Assembly: GCF_047200635.1 (NCBI RefSeq)
Contig: NZ_JBJZOI010000002.1
Span: forward strand, 186,001 to 250,000
Source: Saccharopolyspora_C sp047200635
Lineage (GTDB): Bacteria > Actinomycetota > Actinomycetes > Mycobacteriales > Pseudonocardiaceae
Length of the DNA stretch: 64,000 bases
Direction: 5' to 3'
The notes under the pieces are model-generated. The model was not told where the DNA came from and made no database searches. It was given only the letters and a program-made list of their open reading frames with translations. Positions 24,798 through 33,100 of this stretch are shown here, piece after piece. Within the stretch, counting starts at the first letter, position 1. Each line of letters begins with the position of its first letter. The position numbers were made by a program, and so were the translations under genes.

Positions 24798-25156
24798 AGC
24801 CCGCCGCCGGGCCGCCCGGCGCCCCGTCGCGTCCGCTGCGGACGATCCGCTCGCGCTCGCCTCGCGATCCAGGCGCCCGCCGGGGCGTGGCGTGTTTTCG
24901 CCTCCGGGGCTCCGGCGCGGGGTCGAACACGGCGCTGACCAGTCGCGATTCGCTCCCGAGTCGATCACCGAGATCGTCCGCGAGAGGTCTAGACCCATTG
25001 ACGGTCTGGACCGGTCCACCTAGGTTCACCACCCGTCGGTAGCGGACCGGGCACGGTGTGCTGCTCCGTCCGCGTCGCGGGCCCGAGCGAGTCGCGCTCC
25101 GGACCGCCCGACGGAACCACCCGGCAACGAGGCCGGCTGGAAGAGGGGAGAACCCT
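24798..25156 (+). promoter_or_regulatory. Chitinase upstream region with DasR-like (dre) promoter at 24986-25026
   Basis: GGTCTAGACC (24986-24995) and GGTCTGGACC (25003-25012) are two copies of the dre core recognised by the GlcNAc-responsive repressor DasR, and of the classical Streptomyces chitinase direct repeat. TTGACG (24998-25003) and TAGGTT (25021-25026) are 17 bases apart, with the second copy inside the spacer. The first 190 bases of the region hold nothing I can identify. Confidence 0.75.
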
Positions 25157-26152
25157 GTGGCTTCTAGATCGATCAAATGGGCCGCGCTGGCGGCGGGCCT
25201 GCTCGTCCTGCCGTTCACCGGGAGCCCCGCCGCGCAGGCCGCGCCGGGCGAACTCCGCTCCGCGCCGTACTACATGCCGCTGGACAACGATCCGCAGGAC
25301 ATCGCCGAGGCGATCGAGGCCAGCGGGCAGAAGGACTTCGTGTTCGCCTTCGTGCTCGCGCCCGCCGAGGGCGACTGCACCCCGACCTGGGACGGCAAGG
25401 CGGACCAGGAGGTCGCGAACGACACCGCCGTGCGGGCCAAGGCCGACGCGGTGCGTGCCGCGGGCGGCGACATCTCCGTGTCCTTCGGCGGTTACAACGG
25501 CATCGACCTCGGTGCCGCCTGCGCGGACGCCGGTGCGCTGACCGAGGCCTACCAGCAGGTCATCGACGAGTACGGCCTCACCCACATCGACCTGGACGTC
25601 GAAGGCGACGACCTCGGCGACGTGGCGGGCGAGACCAAGCGCTTCGAGGCGATCAAGGCCCTGAAGGAGGCCAATCCCGACCTGCACGTGACGTTGACGC
25701 TGCCGGTGACCACCGTGGGGCTCAACGACGCAGGCAAGGCGGAGATCCAGCGCGCCAAGGACATCGGCGCCGAGATCGACCTGTTCAAGATCATGGACTT
25801 CGACTACGGCGGCCCGGGTCAGGACATGGCCAACAGCGCCATCTCGGTCGCCGAAGCCGCGCACGACCAGCTCCGCGAGCTGCACCCCGAGCTCGACGAC
25901 GCGGCCGTCTACGCCCGCACCGGCGTGATCCTGATGAACGGGCACACCGATCAGCCCAGCGAACTGTTCACCCAGGACACCTTCCGCGCCCTGCTCGACT
26001 ACGCGAAGCAGCACGAGATCGGCCGCTTCTCGTACTGGTCGCTGAACCGCGACCGGGTCTGCACCGAGGAGGGCGGCTGGGCCGACGGCAAGTGCAGCAG
26101 CGTCGAGCAGGAGCCGTACGAGTTCACCAAGATCGTCGCCGAGTACCAGTGA
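25157..26152 (+). CDS. Secreted family 18 chitinase
   Basis: A 331-residue extracellular enzyme hydrolysing chitin. A signal peptide (SIKWAALAAGLLVLPFTGSPAAQA) precedes a single GH18 barrel. The catalytic motif is THIDLDVEGD with acid Glu149, a variant of DxxDxDxE, and FGGYNG is the preceding SxGG strand. Four cysteines may form disulfides. The GTG follows GAGGGGAG. There is no carbohydrate-binding module. It is followed 18 bases later by a second GH18 gene, and both lie behind DasR-like sites, so chitin or N-acetylglucosamine should induce them. Confidence 0.9.
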   Translation: MASRSIKWAALAAGLLVLPFTGSPAAQAAPGELRSAPYYMPLDNDPQDIAEAIEASGQKDFVFAFVLAPAEGDCTPTWDGKADQEVANDTAVRAKADAVRAAGGDISVSFGGYNGIDLGAACADAGALTEAYQQVIDEYGLTHIDLDVEGDDLGDVAGETKRFEAIKALKEANPDLHVTLTLPVTTVGLNDAGKAEIQRAKDIGAEIDLFKIMDFDYGGPGQDMANSAISVAEAAHDQLRELHPELDDAAVYARTGVILMNGHTDQPSELFTQDTFRALLDYAKQHEIGRFSYWSLNRDRVCTEEGGWADGKCSSVEQEPYEFTKIVAEYQ

Positions 26153-26170
26153 CATCCCGGAGAGGCTGAG

Positions 26171-27136
26171 ATGACTTCGCTGCCCAAGCTGTTCTCGGCG
26201 ATCGCCGCCGCCGCACTGCTCCCGCTCTCCGCGACCGGCGCGAGCGCCGCTCCCGCCGCGGAGCCCGCGGAGATCAAGACTGCTCCCTACATCGACGTGA
26301 TGCAGGAGGAGCCGACGCTGGCCGAGGTCGCGGAGGCGACCGGTCAGCAGACCTTCACCCTCGCCTTCGTCCTCGGCAGCGCCGCGGGCTGCACCCCGAT
26401 GTGGGGTGGGGAGGCGGCGCTGGACGACGAGCGCATCATCGGCCAGATCGACGAGCTCCGCACGCAGGGCGGGGACGTCGTCGTCGCCACCGGCGGGGCG
26501 ATGGGGCCGTACCTGGAGAGCGTCTGCGGCACGGCCGACGAGCTCTTCGACGCCTACGCGAAGATCCTCGACGCCACCGGGGCCAACCACCTCGACGTCG
26601 ACGTCGAGGCCACCATCCCGGAGGACGTCGTCAACGAGGCCCTGGCCAAGCTGCAGGCCGAGCGCGGCACCCAGATCAGCTACACGCTGCGGGTGCAGGG
26701 CGACGACGCCGGCCTGGACCCGTACTCGTTGCAGGTCCTGGAGAGCGCGGCCGAGCACGGCGTCGACGTGCTGGTGAACCCGATGACGATGGAGTTCGGC
26801 TCCAGCAAGCCCTGGGGTGACGCGGTGATCTCCGCGGCCGAGGCCACCCTCGGCCAGATGAAGACGGTCTGGCCGGACCTCAGCGAGGCCGAGCTCAAGG
26901 CGCGGCTGGGCGTGACCCCGATGCTCGGCCGCAACTTCAACGGCAACGTGTTCACCCAGGACCACGCGCGTCAGCTCGTGGAGTGGGCCGGTGCCAACGA
27001 GATCGGCCTGCTCGGCTTCTGGTCGATCGGGCGCGACAACGGCGGGTGCCCCGGCGGCGCGGTGTCGCCCACCTGCAGCAGCATCGAGCAGGAGCCCTAC
27101 GAGTTCACCAGCATCTTCCAGGAGTTCGGCGCCTGA
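26171..27136 (+). CDS. Secreted family 18 chitinase-like protein (second copy)
   Basis: A 321-residue paralogue of the preceding chitinase. It shares the same plan: signal peptide ending ATGASAAPA, the TAPYIDVMQEEP opening, the catalytic strand NHLDVDVEAT with Glu146, and the shared C-terminal CSSIEQEPYEF. Its substrate-strand region is more divergent, with GGAMGP in place of GGYNG, so it may prefer another chitin form or have weak activity. AGAGG precedes the ATG. It is co-transcribed with the first chitinase, and the strong hairpin at 27178 closes the unit. Confidence 0.87.
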   Translation: MTSLPKLFSAIAAAALLPLSATGASAAPAAEPAEIKTAPYIDVMQEEPTLAEVAEATGQQTFTLAFVLGSAAGCTPMWGGEAALDDERIIGQIDELRTQGGDVVVATGGAMGPYLESVCGTADELFDAYAKILDATGANHLDVDVEATIPEDVVNEALAKLQAERGTQISYTLRVQGDDAGLDPYSLQVLESAAEHGVDVLVNPMTMEFGSSKPWGDAVISAAEATLGQMKTVWPDLSEAELKARLGVTPMLGRNFNGNVFTQDHARQLVEWAGANEIGLLGFWSIGRDNGGCPGGAVSPTCSSIEQEPYEFTSIFQEFGA

Positions 27137-27177
27137 TCCGACCAAAGTCCGCTCGGAGCCCGGGGTTCCGAGAGCGA

Positions 27178-27204
27178 CGGCCCCGCCCGCACCGGGCGGG
27201 GCCG
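27178..27204. terminator. Bidirectional terminator hairpin
   Basis: A perfect 12-base stem (CGGCCCCGCCCG and complement) with loop CAC lies between the convergent chitinase and monooxygenase genes. Confidence 0.85.
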
Positions 27205-27213
27205 TCCACGTAC

Positions 27214-28401
27214 TCAGCCGACCGCGTGCCCGGCGGGCAGGCCCACGAGCCGACCGGCGCCGACGTAGGCCCGCGCGAAGCGCTCCGCCGCCGGGCCGTT
27301 CGCGGCGATCTCCCGGATCCGACGCCGGCGGTAGCGCAGCGCCGAATCCCCTCCTCCCGGCGGGATGTGCAGCAGGTGCAGGAGGTTCTCGGAGAACGCC
27401 AGCGCCCGCGCCGCTTCAGCGCGGCGCCGGTCCGCGTACCCGTCCAACGCGGCCCCGTCCCCGTCGACGTGCAGCTGGGCCAGCGCGTCCGCCAGGTCGG
27501 CGGCGTCCCCGATCGCCAGGTTCATCCCCTTCGCGCCGGAAGGGGTCAGCAAGTGCGCGGCGTCCCCGGCCAGGAAAGCCCGGCCGCAGCGGAAGTCCGC
27601 CGCGATCCCGCTGCGCATCCGGAGCACGTCGATCTCCTCGATCCGGACCACGTCCGGTCTGTCGGTGCCCAACCGCAGGTCCAGCTGCTCGCGGATCCGG
27701 GACTCCGGCCAGCGCGCGAGATCCTCGTCCGCGGGCACCTGGAGGTAGAGCCGCGCCGTGCTGCCGGCGCGCGGCATCAGTCCCGCGAAGCCCTGCTCGT
27801 GGACCGCGTAGCGGATGGCCTCGACCGGGCCGGTGAGCTCGGCGCGCACGGTGAGCCAGTCGTAGGGGTACCGGCGCCGCACGCCGTGGCGCTCGGGGAA
27901 GGCCCGCGCGACCGCGCCGCGCGTGCCGTCGCAGCCGATCACGTGCTCGCACTCGACCTCGATCCCGTCGGCGCGCACCAGGGGGCGGGGCCCGGTGAGG
28001 TCCACCTCCCGCACCGCCTGCTCGAACAGCGGGGTGCGGTCGACGGCGTCCAGGGAGCCCAGCAGGTCGCGGAGCAGGAACTGCTGCGGGTAGATCCAGT
28101 GCTGGAGACCGCCGGAACCGGCCTCGTAGTCCACCCGGAACTGCTCCCCGTCGACCACCACCTCGCACCAGCCGTGCCGGGTCGCCTCGGCGCTCATCCG
28201 GTCGGCGAGTCCCCAGCGCCGCAGGTGCTCGGCGACCCGGTGCTCCACGAGCCCCGCGCGGGCGTGGTTCTCGACGTGCCACCGGGATCGGCGTTCCAGC
28301 ACGAGCGCGTCGACGCCGCGCCGGTGCAGGACGTTCGCGAGCACCAGCCCCGCCGGTCCCGCGCCGACCACGGCCACCTGGGTCCGTCGCACGCCGCTCA
28401 T
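27214..28401 (-). CDS. pobA: FAD-dependent aromatic hydroxylase, PobA-like (4-hydroxybenzoate 3-monooxygenase)
   Basis: A 395-residue group A flavin monooxygenase. The FAD-binding GAGPAGL is at residues about 13-19. RAGLVEH follows near residue 48, corresponding to the PobA RAGVLEQ. The second FAD motif is AFLAGDAAHLLTPSGAKGMNLAIGD, where PobA also has GAKG. It should turn 4-hydroxybenzoate into protocatechuate with NAD(P)H and oxygen. It overlaps the preceding chorismate-lyase-like gene by ATGA, which supports 4-hydroxybenzoate as substrate. No protocatechuate ring-cleavage genes are nearby, so the product may be used for biosynthesis. Confidence 0.82.
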   Translation of the reverse strand: MSGVRRTQVAVVGAGPAGLVLANVLHRRGVDALVLERRSRWHVENHARAGLVEHRVAEHLRRWGLADRMSAEATRHGWCEVVVDGEQFRVDYEAGSGGLQHWIYPQQFLLRDLLGSLDAVDRTPLFEQAVREVDLTGPRPLVRADGIEVECEHVIGCDGTRGAVARAFPERHGVRRRYPYDWLTVRAELTGPVEAIRYAVHEQGFAGLMPRAGSTARLYLQVPADEDLARWPESRIREQLDLRLGTDRPDVVRIEEIDVLRMRSGIAADFRCGRAFLAGDAAHLLTPSGAKGMNLAIGDAADLADALAQLHVDGDGAALDGYADRRRAEAARALAFSENLLHLLHIPPGGGDSALRYRRRRIREIAANGPAAERFARAYVGAGRLVGLPAGHAVG

Positions 28402-29099
28402 CGGGCACCTGCCGGGGCGACGCCGAGCTCCGCCGAGATGACGTCCGGGTGGAACAGCTCCCCGATGGCCACCGCGGGGACGTCCTCGTGCCACAGCAGG
28501 TAGGTCTTGAACGCGGCGGGCCGCCCCGGATCCTCCGGCCACGGGCGGAGCCCGACGTCGAGCACGGTGCGCCGGAAGCCGGTTCCCGCCGCGTGCAGGG
28601 CGAATCCGAGCGGCGTGCGGTCGTCGGTGAGGCACCGGTCGGCGCCGGGGACGTCGGTGCGCGCGACGACGTGGTTGACCGACAGCGCGCGCCCGTCGTC
28701 GGTGGCCAGGACGGAGCCGCGGACCAGCAGCTCGTCCCGCGCCGTCATCCGCAGCAGCGCGGCGGCTCCCGGCGGGCCCGCGGCGGCGGTCGTGCGGGAG
28801 TGCTCGGCGCGGTGCACGTGAGCGCGGCGGCCGATGCGGGATTCCAGCAGCGTGGTCGTGAGCCCGTCGCTGCTCAACAGCATTCGCGTGATCGGTGACG
28901 CGAACAGCGCCACGTCGTGCGAGACCGGTTCGTCCCGGTCGATTTCGAAGATTCTCCCGGGCGTGAGGAGAACTTTTTCGGGGCGAGATGTCCGATCCGC
29001 GGTAGCGGTGCTCGCGGTGGGGCCGGAGTTGGTTCCCGGCTGGAATCGTGACGCGCCATCAAGCGTGTATGCGCAGTTCACGGGGTTGTGCTCAGTCAT
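28398..29099 (-). CDS. Chorismate pyruvate-lyase-like protein (DUF98 family)
   Basis: A 233-residue protein resembling the UbiC/DUF98 fold, which cleaves chorismate to 4-hydroxybenzoate and pyruvate. Matching features are the strand-turn MLLSSDGLTTTLLE, the mid segment ELLVRGSVLATDDGRALS, and TPLGFALHAAG in the place of the family PLG motif. The ATG at 29099 has GAGG only three bases away, which is short. The first 45 residues look disordered, so a later start is possible. It is translationally coupled to the PobA-like hydroxylase, and together they could make protocatechuate from chorismate. Confidence 0.65.
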   Translation of the reverse strand: MTEHNPVNCAYTLDGASRFQPGTNSGPTASTATADRTSRPEKVLLTPGRIFEIDRDEPVSHDVALFASPITRMLLSSDGLTTTLLESRIGRRAHVHRAEHSRTTAAAGPPGAAALLRMTARDELLVRGSVLATDDGRALSVNHVVARTDVPGADRCLTDDRTPLGFALHAAGTGFRRTVLDVGLRPWPEDPGRPAAFKTYLLWHEDVPAVAIGELFHPDVISAELGVAPAGAR

Positions 29100-29436
29100 T
29101 TTCCTCGTCTTCGCCGATGCGAGTCGGTGCAACCCCCCTGGAATTCGATTGAGGATGTTAGTGCAGGTTCGTCGATCTGTGATCAGGGGTATCGGCAATG
29201 TCCGTTGTGGACTTGATAATTCGTTCAAATGGGCGCCGCCGGGTGCTCCCTTCGCGTCTCGCCGTGCGCTGTTCGGATTCTTCGGCGGCGGGCGAGGAAT
29301 TCGCGTGGAATTGATCTGACCTCCGTTGTCTTTCCGTGCGGGGAAGATTCTTCCGGTGCTCGCGGTGCGCACGTCGGCACCGGGCGACCGCCCCAGGAGC
29401 CGGAACCCGAACGCGCGCCGGAGCGGCACGACAAGC
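29100..29436 (-). other. Upstream region of the chorismate-lyase-like gene
   Basis: This stretch is AT-richer than its flanks, especially 29140-29240, and must contain the promoter for the 28398-29099 operon. I found no convincing -35/-10 pair, palindrome or open frame with a ribosome binding site. Confidence 0.4.
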
Positions 29437-29464
29437 GGCCCCCCGTCCGGGAGAACGGGGGGCC
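29437..29464 (-). terminator. Hairpin terminator after the secreted metalloprotease
   Basis: A perfect 10-base stem (GGCCCCCCGT and complement) with an 8-base loop lies 33 bases past the stop codon of the gene at 29497. Confidence 0.75.
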
Positions 29465-29496
29465 GGGTGCGCATCGGGGCGTGATCCGCCCAGGGG

Positions 29497-30432
29497 TCAC
29501 CGGTACCGCACGTCGGGGAACTCCGCGCGGGCGGCGGTGAACTGCCGCTGCCAGTCGTCCGGCCAGCCGAAGGCCGCCGTCGCCAGCTCCTTCAGGTCCT
29601 CCCCGGCGGCGCCGCTCGTGAAGTGGACGAACTCGCCCCAGTTCAGGTCGCGCGCGAAGTCGTCACCGCTGGTGGGGAAGTGTTCGCCCAGCAAGCCGAA
29701 GTAGCGCACCATCACCTCCGCGCCGCCGTGATCGCGCCACAGCGGGTGGAACCAGTCGCGGTACCAGTGGGTGCCGGCGCGCGGGAAGTCGTCGACGTGG
29801 TCCTCGGCCATCATCCGGTCGTGGAACTCCTGGGCCTCCGCGTCCATGCCGAGTCCGATGTAGACGTCGTGGATGTAGAACTCCATCCACTTGCTGTCGC
29901 CCCAGAGCCCGAAGGCCGGGGAGCCGTGCTTCCCGGTGGCGATGCTCTCGACGATGTGGCCCGTCTCGTGCGTGACGATCTCGTACTGCGGCGTCGTCCA
30001 GTCGTTCCCGCCGACGTCGCTGACGTTGCGGAAGTCGTGCGACTCGTCGTAGACGGTCGAGGGGTGGCCGCCGGAGTGCTTGCCCTCGTGGTGGATGGAG
30101 TACAGGCGGTCGGCGTTCATCTTGTTGCCGTCGTTGCCGTAGGTCCGCTGCGCGTACTGCCACATCGAGGTGAGGTAGGGCAGCAGCCACTCCGCGGCCG
30201 CCGGGTCGACGTCGGAGTCGAAGTAGAGCGCCACCGCGTCGTTGTGGTCGACGAGCCGCAGCTCCTCGGAGTGCTCGAACCAGTGCTCCTTCCACGTCTC
30301 GGGCGGGGGTTCCGCCGCGCGCGGCGCCGCGAGCGGAGCCGGCCGGGGAGTGCCGGAGGCGGTGGCCGACAAGACGGCCGGAACGGCCAGCGCGGAACCT
30401 GCCGCGGTCGCCAGGAATGTCCTTCGTCGCAC
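29497..30432 (-). CDS. Secreted zinc metalloprotease-like protein (HExxH)
   Basis: A 311-residue exported protein. The N-terminus VRRRTFLATAAGSALAVPAV is a Tat-like signal peptide, followed by a Pro/Ala-rich linker. HETGH at residues 155-159 is a HExxH zinc site within YEIVTHETGHIVE, and a downstream WMEFYIHDVY may provide the third ligand. I chose the GTG at 30432 because GAGG lies seven bases before it and it opens the signal peptide; an upstream ATG would bury that. It stands alone, and a hairpin follows. The substrate is unknown, and it does not fit a peptidase family I can name. Confidence 0.75.
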   Translation of the reverse strand: MRRRTFLATAAGSALAVPAVLSATASGTPRPAPLAAPRAAEPPPETWKEHWFEHSEELRLVDHNDAVALYFDSDVDPAAAEWLLPYLTSMWQYAQRTYGNDGNKMNADRLYSIHHEGKHSGGHPSTVYDESHDFRNVSDVGGNDWTTPQYEIVTHETGHIVESIATGKHGSPAFGLWGDSKWMEFYIHDVYIGLGMDAEAQEFHDRMMAEDHVDDFPRAGTHWYRDWFHPLWRDHGGAEVMVRYFGLLGEHFPTSGDDFARDLNWGEFVHFTSGAAGEDLKELATAAFGWPDDWQRQFTAARAEFPDVRYR

Positions 30433-30794
30433 AGCTGCACCTCGGGGAGTCGGGGGGATGCGTGCTTCCCGGCCGGATCGGGGTGCCCGGGCGGGGCCGA
30501 CATCCTCCACCCGCTCGCGCGTCATCAGTTCGCCGTTGGCGACAAGTGACCACGCCCGGCGCCGCGGACGGCGCGAACGCGGCACCGAGCCCGCACCCGG
30601 ATCCGGGGGCGCGGCCGGCCCGCTCGGGTTCGTCCGGGGAACGGCCGTCACGGACCCGGGAGGTGGGCGCGGCGGTTCAGGCGTTCCCGTCCGGGGTGGA
30701 CGCGGTCGGCTCCTCGCCACGGGCGGGAGCCCCGACGCGGCGCGGGTCCCGACCTCCCGGGGCGGTCCGGTGCCGTTCGGCCCGGATAGCGCGC
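30433..30794. other. Intergenic stretch without a supported gene
   Basis: This is the upstream region of the secreted protease, behind the LysR gene. It is very GC-rich and open in several frames by composition only. I see no clear promoter, repeat or hairpin. Confidence 0.4.
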
Positions 30795-31700
30795 TCACCG
30801 CCGGGCCGGGCGTTGCAGCAGCATGTGCTGGGCGAGCCGGGCGAGTTCGCGGGTAGCGGGGGACAGCGTGGTGCCCTGCCTGCGCACGAGGGCCACCGTG
30901 TCGTGCAGCGGCTCCCGGAAGCCGACCGCGTGCAGGTCGGCGGGGAAGGCGGGGCTGTCGGCGACCGCCCCGGCGACGATGGTGTCGCCGACGCCCCGCT
31001 GCACCAGCGACAGGGCGGACTCCACGTGCTCGACCTCGATCAGCGGTTCCAGCTTGACCCCGGCGAGCTGGGCGCGGTCGGCGAGCTGGCGGCGAGTCGG
31101 GTCCGACCAGCCGTAGTGCGCGTCGTAGAGGATCAGCCGGGAGCGCGCGAGGTCCTCGACGCGCACCGGCTCCGCCGCGCGGTCCGGATCCGAGGTCGCG
31201 AAGCGGACCTCGTCCCGCAGCAGCGGGGTCACCTCCAGGCCCTCGTCGTCGATGGGCAGCACCACCAGCCCGGCCTCCACGGTCCCGGCCGCGACCGCGG
31301 CGGCCACCTCCACCGAGTTCAGCCCGATCAACCGGATCCGCACGTCCGGGTAATCGTCGTGGAAGCGCTGCGCCAGGTCGGACAGCAGGTAGTAGCCGGC
31401 GTTGCGCAGCAGCCCGAAGGTCGCGACGCCGCCGCTCAGCGAGCGCACCGAGCGCAGCGCCTGCGCGCCCTCGTCGGCGGCGACGACGGCCCGTTCGGCG
31501 TGCGGCAGCAGCGCCTCCCCGGCCGCCGTGAGCACCAGCCGCCGCGCGCCCCGGGTGAACAGCCGGGCGGCGTGCTCGTCCTCCAGCTTGCGGATCAGCT
31601 CGGACACCGAGGCCTGGGCGATCCCCATCTCCGCGGCGGCCGTGGTGAACGACCCGGTCCGGGCGGCGAGGAGGAAGGCCCGCAACTGCTTCAAAGTCAC
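30795..31700 (-). CDS. LysR-family transcriptional regulator
   Basis: A 301-residue LysR regulator. The N-terminal winged helix is LKQLRAFLLAARTGSFTTAAAEMGIAQASVSELIRKLE, and the effector domain occupies about residues 90-295. The start is GTG. It diverges from the HisD-like operon at 31772, the usual arrangement for a LysR activator and its target. A T-N11-A-like element (AGGGAAACCCT) lies right at its start. The inducer is presumably the substrate of that operon, which is unknown. Confidence 0.92.
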   Translation of the reverse strand: MTLKQLRAFLLAARTGSFTTAAAEMGIAQASVSELIRKLEDEHAARLFTRGARRLVLTAAGEALLPHAERAVVAADEGAQALRSVRSLSGGVATFGLLRNAGYYLLSDLAQRFHDDYPDVRIRLIGLNSVEVAAAVAAGTVEAGLVVLPIDDEGLEVTPLLRDEVRFATSDPDRAAEPVRVEDLARSRLILYDAHYGWSDPTRRQLADRAQLAGVKLEPLIEVEHVESALSLVQRGVGDTIVAGAVADSPAFPADLHAVGFREPLHDTVALVRRQGTTLSPATRELARLAQHMLLQRPARR

Positions 31701-31711
31701 AGGGAAACCCT
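31701..31711. promoter_or_regulatory. Possible LysR binding element
   Basis: AGGGAAACCCT is a palindrome with four-base arms in the 71-base divergent spacer between the LysR gene and the HisD-like operon. It directly abuts the LysR start codon, where autoregulation would be expected. Confidence 0.35.
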
Positions 31712-31771
31712 ATGCCACGTGCAGGTTTCTCTCACCTTGTCCTGTGGTTCGGTGGTTCGTAGGGTCGCGCC

Positions 31772-33100
31772 ATGCGCTTCGCACCGTCCCTGCTCGGGAC
31801 CCTCGGCGGCTCGTACCGCATCTTGAAAGAACCCGACCACGACGGTCCGGCGGCCCAGCGCGACCCGGCGGTGGTGCAGCGGGTGTCGGACATGCTCGCG
31901 ACGATCGAACGCGACGGCCTCGACGCCGTGCTGCGCTACGCCCGCGAGCTCGACGGCTGGAGCGGCGGATCCGTCCAGCTCGACGCGGCGGCCCTCGCGC
32001 GCAGCGGTGACCAGCTCACCCCCGCGCACCGGGAGGCGCTGGAGCTCGGCGCCGAGCGGACCGCCGCCTTCGCCCGCGCCCAGCGGGAACGCCTGACCGA
32101 CTTCGAGGTCGAACTCGCCCCCGGCCTGATCACCGGGCACCGCTACGTGCCGGTGCGCCGGGTCGGCGCCTACCTGCCCGCCGGGCGCTTCCCGCTCACC
32201 GCCGGCGCGTTCATGACCGTCGGCGTGCCGAAGGTCGCGGGTGTGGACACCGTGCTGGCCTGCCTGCCCCCGCGTCCCGACGGCACCGCCGACCCGGCCG
32301 TGCTCTACGCCGCGCACGTGTCCGGGGCCGACCGGGTCCACGTGCTCGGGGGAGTGCAGGCGCTGGCCGCGATGGCGTTCGGGCTGCTGGACGAGCCGCC
32401 GGTGGACGTGCTCGTCGGCGCGGGCAACGCCTACGTCGCCGAGGCGAAGCGGCAGCTGTTCGGCACCGTCGGCATCGACCTGCTCGCCGGACCCTCCGAG
32501 GTCGCCGTGCTCGCCGACGAGACGGCCGATCCGGAGCTCGTCGCCGCCGACCTGCTGGGCCAGGCCGAGCACGGGGTGAACTCCCCGGCCGCGCTGGTCA
32601 CCACCTCGGAACAGCTCGGGCTCGCCGTGATCGCCGAGGTCGAGCGGCAGCTGGAGACGTTGGAGACCCGGGAGATCGCCGGTCCCGCCTGGCGCGACCA
32701 CGGCTCGGTGACCTGGGCCGCCGACGCGGCGACCGCCGTCGCGCTGGTCGACGACCTCGCCCCCGAACACCTCGAAGTGATCACCGCCGACGACGACCAC
32801 TACCACCGCGAGCTGCGGAACTACGGGTCGATCTTCCTCGGCCCGTGGAGCACCGTCGCCTACTCGGACAAGGGGATGGCCGGCACCAACCACGTGCTGC
32901 CCACGGCGGGCGGCGCCAAGCACAGCGCGGGACTCTCCGTGTCGCGGTTCCTGAAGCCGCTGACCTACCAGCGGGTCGCCGAGGCCGCCACGCCGTTGCT
33001 GGCCGACGCGGTCGACGTGATCTCCGACTACGAGCGGATGGCCGCGCACCGGGCCACCGCCACCCTCCGCACCGAGCGCCACCAGAAGGGAGCCCGCTAG
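31772..33100 (+). CDS. Histidinol-dehydrogenase-family enzyme (catabolic, HpsN-like)
   Basis: A 442-residue HisD-family zinc dehydrogenase. It keeps GxGNAYVAEAKRQLFG and the Gln/His zinc ligands in GQAEHG. It also keeps the catalytic Glu-His in APEHLEV, and the zinc Asp in YSDKGMAGTNHVLPT. No other histidine gene is near. The neighbours (LysR, NTF2-fold protein, nitrilase-type hydrolase) point to a catabolic paralogue, such as HpsN, which oxidises a hydroxymethyl group to an acid. A second paralogue at 39114 lies in another regulon. The substrate is likely a small polyol or hydroxy acid, but cannot be named. Confidence 0.85.
   Translation: MRFAPSLLGTLGGSYRILKEPDHDGPAAQRDPAVVQRVSDMLATIERDGLDAVLRYARELDGWSGGSVQLDAAALARSGDQLTPAHREALELGAERTAAFARAQRERLTDFEVELAPGLITGHRYVPVRRVGAYLPAGRFPLTAGAFMTVGVPKVAGVDTVLACLPPRPDGTADPAVLYAAHVSGADRVHVLGGVQALAAMAFGLLDEPPVDVLVGAGNAYVAEAKRQLFGTVGIDLLAGPSEVAVLADETADPELVAADLLGQAEHGVNSPAALVTTSEQLGLAVIAEVERQLETLETREIAGPAWRDHGSVTWAADAATAVALVDDLAPEHLEVITADDDHYHRELRNYGSIFLGPWSTVAYSDKGMAGTNHVLPTAGGAKHSAGLSVSRFLKPLTYQRVAEAATPLLADAVDVISDYERMAAHRATATLRTERHQKGAR

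Noticed and set aside
24989..27145. A 718-codon minus-strand open frame over both chitinases
   Set aside because: Antisense shadow. The plus strand has signal peptides, GH18 motifs and ribosome binding sites.
31772..33100. Histidine biosynthesis hisD
   Set aside because: No other his gene is adjacent, a LysR activator diverges from it and a second paralogue exists; the context is catabolic.
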